64,000 bases of DNA from Flavobacterium sp. ENC (GTDB lineage Bacteria > Bacteroidota > Bacteroidia > Flavobacteriales > Flavobacteriaceae). Shown here in pieces: positions 60,892 to 64,000 of the stretch (position 1 is its first letter; every line of letters starts with the position of its first letter). The notes under the pieces are model-generated. The model was not told the origin of the DNA, did no database searches, and was given only the letters and a program-made list of their open reading frames with translations. The stretch covers positions 186,001 to 250,000 of the forward strand of contig NZ_JAJMOY010000006.1 in the NCBI RefSeq assembly GCF_020991415.1, written 5' to 3'. A program made the position numbers and the translations under genes.

Positions 60892-63801
60892 ATGACGAAA
60901 AATATACGTAGACTTTTAGTTTTATCAATATTCTTTTTGCCCTGTATCAGTACCGCCCAAATTAAAAAAATCGGGGTTCCTTTCATCACGAATTACAATC
61001 CGAAAACCTATAAGGCTGCGTCTGAAAATTGGGATGTTTTGCAGGATTCTAAAGGAATGATGTTTTTTGCCAACCATTTTGGAATTATGCAGTTTGATGG
61101 CGTGCGATGGAGCATTGTAACCCAACCGGCCAACAAAAGTATGGTCCGTTCGCTTGCGATTGATAAAAAAGATAAAATGTATGTCGGAGCCCAGGGCGAT
61201 TTTGGGTATGTAGTTCAGTTAGCCAACGGACAATACAAATATACTTCCCTGGTGAATTTGCTTCCTGCATCATCCAGAAATTTCGGAGATGTGCTGCATA
61301 CCGTTATTCGTAAGGATGAAGTGATTTTTTTCGCTATTGAAGGCATATTCATTTATAAGAATAACAAAATCAAAGTATTAAAGTCAGAAGTTAATTTTGA
61401 TGAGTTTTTTGAAGTCGGTCAAAATATCTATGTTTCAGACAATGCAAAAGGTGTACAGAAACTGGAAAAGGATGCTTTAGTTCCAATTCAGAATAGTGAA
61501 CAGTTTGTCGGAATGAAGATTCGAAAAATCTTCGAAACCAAAAAAGGCTTGCTGCTGCTCACCCAAAAAAACGGACTCTTCACCTATAAAGACAATCTGC
61601 TCAAACCTTTTGTAACGGGAGCCGATTATTTACTGAAGCAAAATCAGATTTCAACAGCAGTTCTGCTTTCTGACGGATATCTGGGAATCGGAACACGTCA
61701 GACCGGGTTGGTAGTCCTGGATAGTGAAGGACACCTGATTCAGCATATCAACAAGCAAATGGGTCTGCAAAATGAATATGTCACGAACCTGAAAACCGAT
61801 AAAGAAGGCAATTTATGGGTAACACTCAAAGAAGGCATCTCGCTGATTCAGATCTCTTCGCCTTTGTCGAGGATACTGGATACTTCCAATTCTGAAACTA
61901 AAATATACTGCAGTCAGATTTATCAGGAGAAATTGTATATCGCAACCGATAACGGTTTGTTCTGGCTGGACTGGCAGGCGTATAAAGCCGGAAAAAGAGA
62001 AAATGCACACTTTCAGCATATTGCCGGAATGTCGGAAAATGTATGGAATATTGGTGTTTTTGGAAATTCGCTGCTGGCTTTTGAGAAAAACGGAATCTTT
62101 GAAATTAATGGCGCGTCAGCAAAATTACTGGCCAAAATAGACGGGGCATGGCAGGGCGTGATTGTTCCGAATCACCCTGATTTATTGCTTGTGGGCGGTT
62201 ATACCGGATTGTATCTGTTGAAGAAAATAAATAATGTCTGGGTGTATCAGCATAAAATAAAAGGATTTGAGGAAAGCAGCAGGATCATTGTCACGGATGC
62301 GACGGGAAATATCTGGATTGCCCACGGTTATAAAGGCATCTATAAACTTAAGTTCAATAAAACCTTTGAGGCCGTTTCCAGCCTTGTATTTTATAATCAG
62401 GCAGATGGTTTTCCGTCGAGTTTGTTTTTAAATACCTTCAAAATTAATAATCAGATTCTTTTTGGAACTACAAAAGGCGTTTACAAGCAAGATTTAACTT
62501 CAAAGAAAATGGTTCCGGACCCTGTTTTCGGGAAATATCTGGGAATGGAAAATCATATTCGTCTTCTTAAAGCCGACAGTGAAAATAACATCTGGTATGT
62601 TTCGGGTGAAAATACCGGAAAAATAAATCAGAAGAAGCAGGGAAATCTTCATCTGGAAGAATTGCCTTTTCGAAAATTAAGATACTTATATATTCCGGGT
62701 TTCGAAAACATTCAGACCACAGCAAGCGGTGACGTGTTTTTTGGAACGCAGGACGGTTTAATTCATTATAACAGTACGAAGAGAAAGGCTTACCAAACCA
62801 AATACAAATCGATTATTTCGGAGGTAAAATGTATTTTCCCAAAAGACAGTCTGTTGTATTCCAGCCGGTACGATGTGCTCCCTGCGAAGACGGAATCTAA
62901 CGCTGATACGCTTTGTCCGGTTTTGTCTTATTCGAATAACTCCTTACACTTTTCGTTTGCCGCCTTGTGTTATGATGAGGCAGATGCCACCAAATACGAA
63001 TACTGGCTGGAAGGCTTTGAACCCAAATGGTCTGATTGGAGCCTCCAGACGGAAAAAGAATATACCAATCTTCCCGAGAACGAATATGTTTTTCACGTAA
63101 GGGCAAAAAACATTTATGATGTGGTGAGTCAGGAAGCCGTTTTCAGGTTTGAAATTTTACCACCGTGGTACAGAACGAGTTGGGCGTATGTGATGTATTT
63201 GTTACTTTTTGCAATTTTGATTTATACGATAATTAGGTACCAAAAAAATCTGGCAGAGCGCAATCGTGCCCAGCTGATTATCAATCAGGAAAAAGAATTA
63301 CTGTTTACCCGGGCAGAGTTTAATGAACAGAAACTGTTGCTGGAAAAAGAAAACCTGGAAGCGACGATAAATCTTAAAAATGCAAAAGTAGCTTCGAATA
63401 CGGTGAATCTGATTCATTTAAACGAAATCCTGCTGTCTATAAAAGAACTTATTACAGAAATAAAAAAAGAGAAGGATTCGGCAGTGAATTTTAATGTACT
63501 GACCAAAATAAACCGCATTATCGATCACGAACTGCAAGGAGATCAGCATTGGAATGAGTTTGAAGAAATCTTCAATCAGCTCCATGATAATTTCATGCAG
63601 CGCCTCAAAACTAGTTTCCCCGAACTAACACCACGCGATATGCGATTGTGTGCGTATCTGCGAATGAATTTCAATACCAAAGAAATTGCTCCGCTTTTGG
63701 GAATTTCGGTCAGAGGGGTTGAAGATACCCGATACCGTATTCGGAAAAAATTACAGCTTCCCTCAGACGCAAATATTACGGAGTTTATTCTTAATTTTTA
63801 A
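60892..63801 (+). CDS. Membrane-spanning propeller/YYY regulator with LuxR-type HTH
   Basis: 969 residues. Signal peptide (CISTAQ); periplasmic two-component-regulator-type propellers (about 30-660; 'DSKGMMFFAN..GIMQFDGVRW', 'DKEGNLWVTLKEGISLI'); YYY domain (about 690-755: YEYWLEGFEPKWSDWSLQTEKEYTNLPENEYVFHVRAKN); one membrane helix (about 765-784); coiled coil (about 790-850); C-terminal LuxR-type HTH (about 905-955: LTPRDMRLCAYLRMNFNTKEIAPLLGISVRGVEDTRYRIRKKL). No histidine kinase, receiver or AraC domain is present, so it would be a membrane-tethered one-component sensor. Downstream target lies outside the window. Confidence 0.88.
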   Translation: MTKNIRRLLVLSIFFLPCISTAQIKKIGVPFITNYNPKTYKAASENWDVLQDSKGMMFFANHFGIMQFDGVRWSIVTQPANKSMVRSLAIDKKDKMYVGAQGDFGYVVQLANGQYKYTSLVNLLPASSRNFGDVLHTVIRKDEVIFFAIEGIFIYKNNKIKVLKSEVNFDEFFEVGQNIYVSDNAKGVQKLEKDALVPIQNSEQFVGMKIRKIFETKKGLLLLTQKNGLFTYKDNLLKPFVTGADYLLKQNQISTAVLLSDGYLGIGTRQTGLVVLDSEGHLIQHINKQMGLQNEYVTNLKTDKEGNLWVTLKEGISLIQISSPLSRILDTSNSETKIYCSQIYQEKLYIATDNGLFWLDWQAYKAGKRENAHFQHIAGMSENVWNIGVFGNSLLAFEKNGIFEINGASAKLLAKIDGAWQGVIVPNHPDLLLVGGYTGLYLLKKINNVWVYQHKIKGFEESSRIIVTDATGNIWIAHGYKGIYKLKFNKTFEAVSSLVFYNQADGFPSSLFLNTFKINNQILFGTTKGVYKQDLTSKKMVPDPVFGKYLGMENHIRLLKADSENNIWYVSGENTGKINQKKQGNLHLEELPFRKLRYLYIPGFENIQTTASGDVFFGTQDGLIHYNSTKRKAYQTKYKSIISEVKCIFPKDSLLYSSRYDVLPAKTESNADTLCPVLSYSNNSLHFSFAALCYDEADATKYEYWLEGFEPKWSDWSLQTEKEYTNLPENEYVFHVRAKNIYDVVSQEAVFRFEILPPWYRTSWAYVMYLLLFAILIYTIIRYQKNLAERNRAQLIINQEKELLFTRAEFNEQKLLLEKENLEATINLKNAKVASNTVNLIHLNEILLSIKELITEIKKEKDSAVNFNVLTKINRIIDHELQGDQHWNEFEEIFNQLHDNFMQRLKTSFPELTPRDMRLCAYLRMNFNTKEIAPLLGISVRGVEDTRYRIRKKLQLPSDANITEFILNF

Positions 63802-63838
63802 ATTTTTATTATTCAGTATAATCCTAGGTGTATTTACG

Positions 63839-63890
63839 CGGTTTGACGGCTATTTACTACATTTTTTTTGCCTGTACCGTAGTCAAACCG
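63839..63890. promoter_or_regulatory. Spaced inverted repeat after the propeller regulator
   Basis: CGGTTTGAC (63839-63847) and GTCAAACCG (63882-63890) are perfect arms 34 bases apart, in the gap before the next, unseen gene. Candidate operator or terminator stem; no T tract follows. The remaining bases to 64000 show no gene. Confidence 0.4.
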
Positions 63891-64000
63891 TATCCCTAAA
63901 ATGACCTTCTACGTGGTTTATTTGTTAATATTGTTCATTATTATCAAAAATAACAGTCCGTTTTTTACAAATTGACTATTTGATGGTGTAATACGCTTTA

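Overview
The window looks like chromosome from a Flavobacterium-type Bacteroidota. It is low in GC, translation starts lack strong Shine-Dalgarno sequences, TAnnTTTG promoter elements occur, and there are two SusC/SusD pairs, a hybrid two-component regulator and a Bacteroidota histone H1-like protein. I saw no rRNA, tRNA, transposase, integrase or CRISPR array. The content is dominated by plant cell-wall polysaccharide use, mainly pectin and uronate-containing glycans, and by catabolism of the released sugars.

Bases 1-16792 (+) are a pectin utilisation locus: partial GH28, SusC, SusD, alpha/beta-hydrolase, short DUF4861 protein, three tandem GH105 unsaturated-uronyl hydrolases, GH43, CE8 pectin methylesterase, a second GH28 and CE12 rhamnogalacturonan acetylesterase. 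Esterases would deacylate the backbone, GH28 enzymes cut it, GH43 trims side chains and GH105 enzymes remove unsaturated uronates. Two tandem AraC regulators (-) converge on its end. After a YcxB-like membrane protein and a histone H1-like gene comes an L-rhamnose module (20475-29038): GntR-type regulator, RhaT, RhaI, RhaB-like kinase and LutABC lactate oxidation. Rhamnose is a rhamnogalacturonan-I backbone sugar, so the module fits the pectin locus, but no rhamnulose-1-phosphate aldolase is present.

Bases 29141-36201 hold small membrane, regulatory and accessory genes. These include a TetR regulator with two related palindromes, a DUF3817 gene pair, an XRE regulator, a DUF1508 protein and a serine hydrolase. 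Bases 36268-58773 (mostly -) form a second glycan locus: HTCS regulator, SusC, SusD, GH88, two GH2 enzymes and a right-handed beta-helix protein (candidate lyase). Next to it is an operon of YhcH-type cupin, KDPG aldolase, SDR oxidoreductase and mannonate dehydratase under a divergent LacI regulator, then a full-length DUF4861 protein. This set suits a glucuronate- and galactose-bearing glycan, with the uronate routed through mannonate to KDG. NUDIX, HAD and a membrane-spanning propeller/LuxR-type regulator close the window.

Intergenic DNA is rich in simple and fold-back repeats (15.9, 24.5, 26.1, 38.2, 50.9, 52.7-53.1 and 60.2-60.4 kb). Several hairpin terminators and a few convincing operator-like palindromes are also visible.
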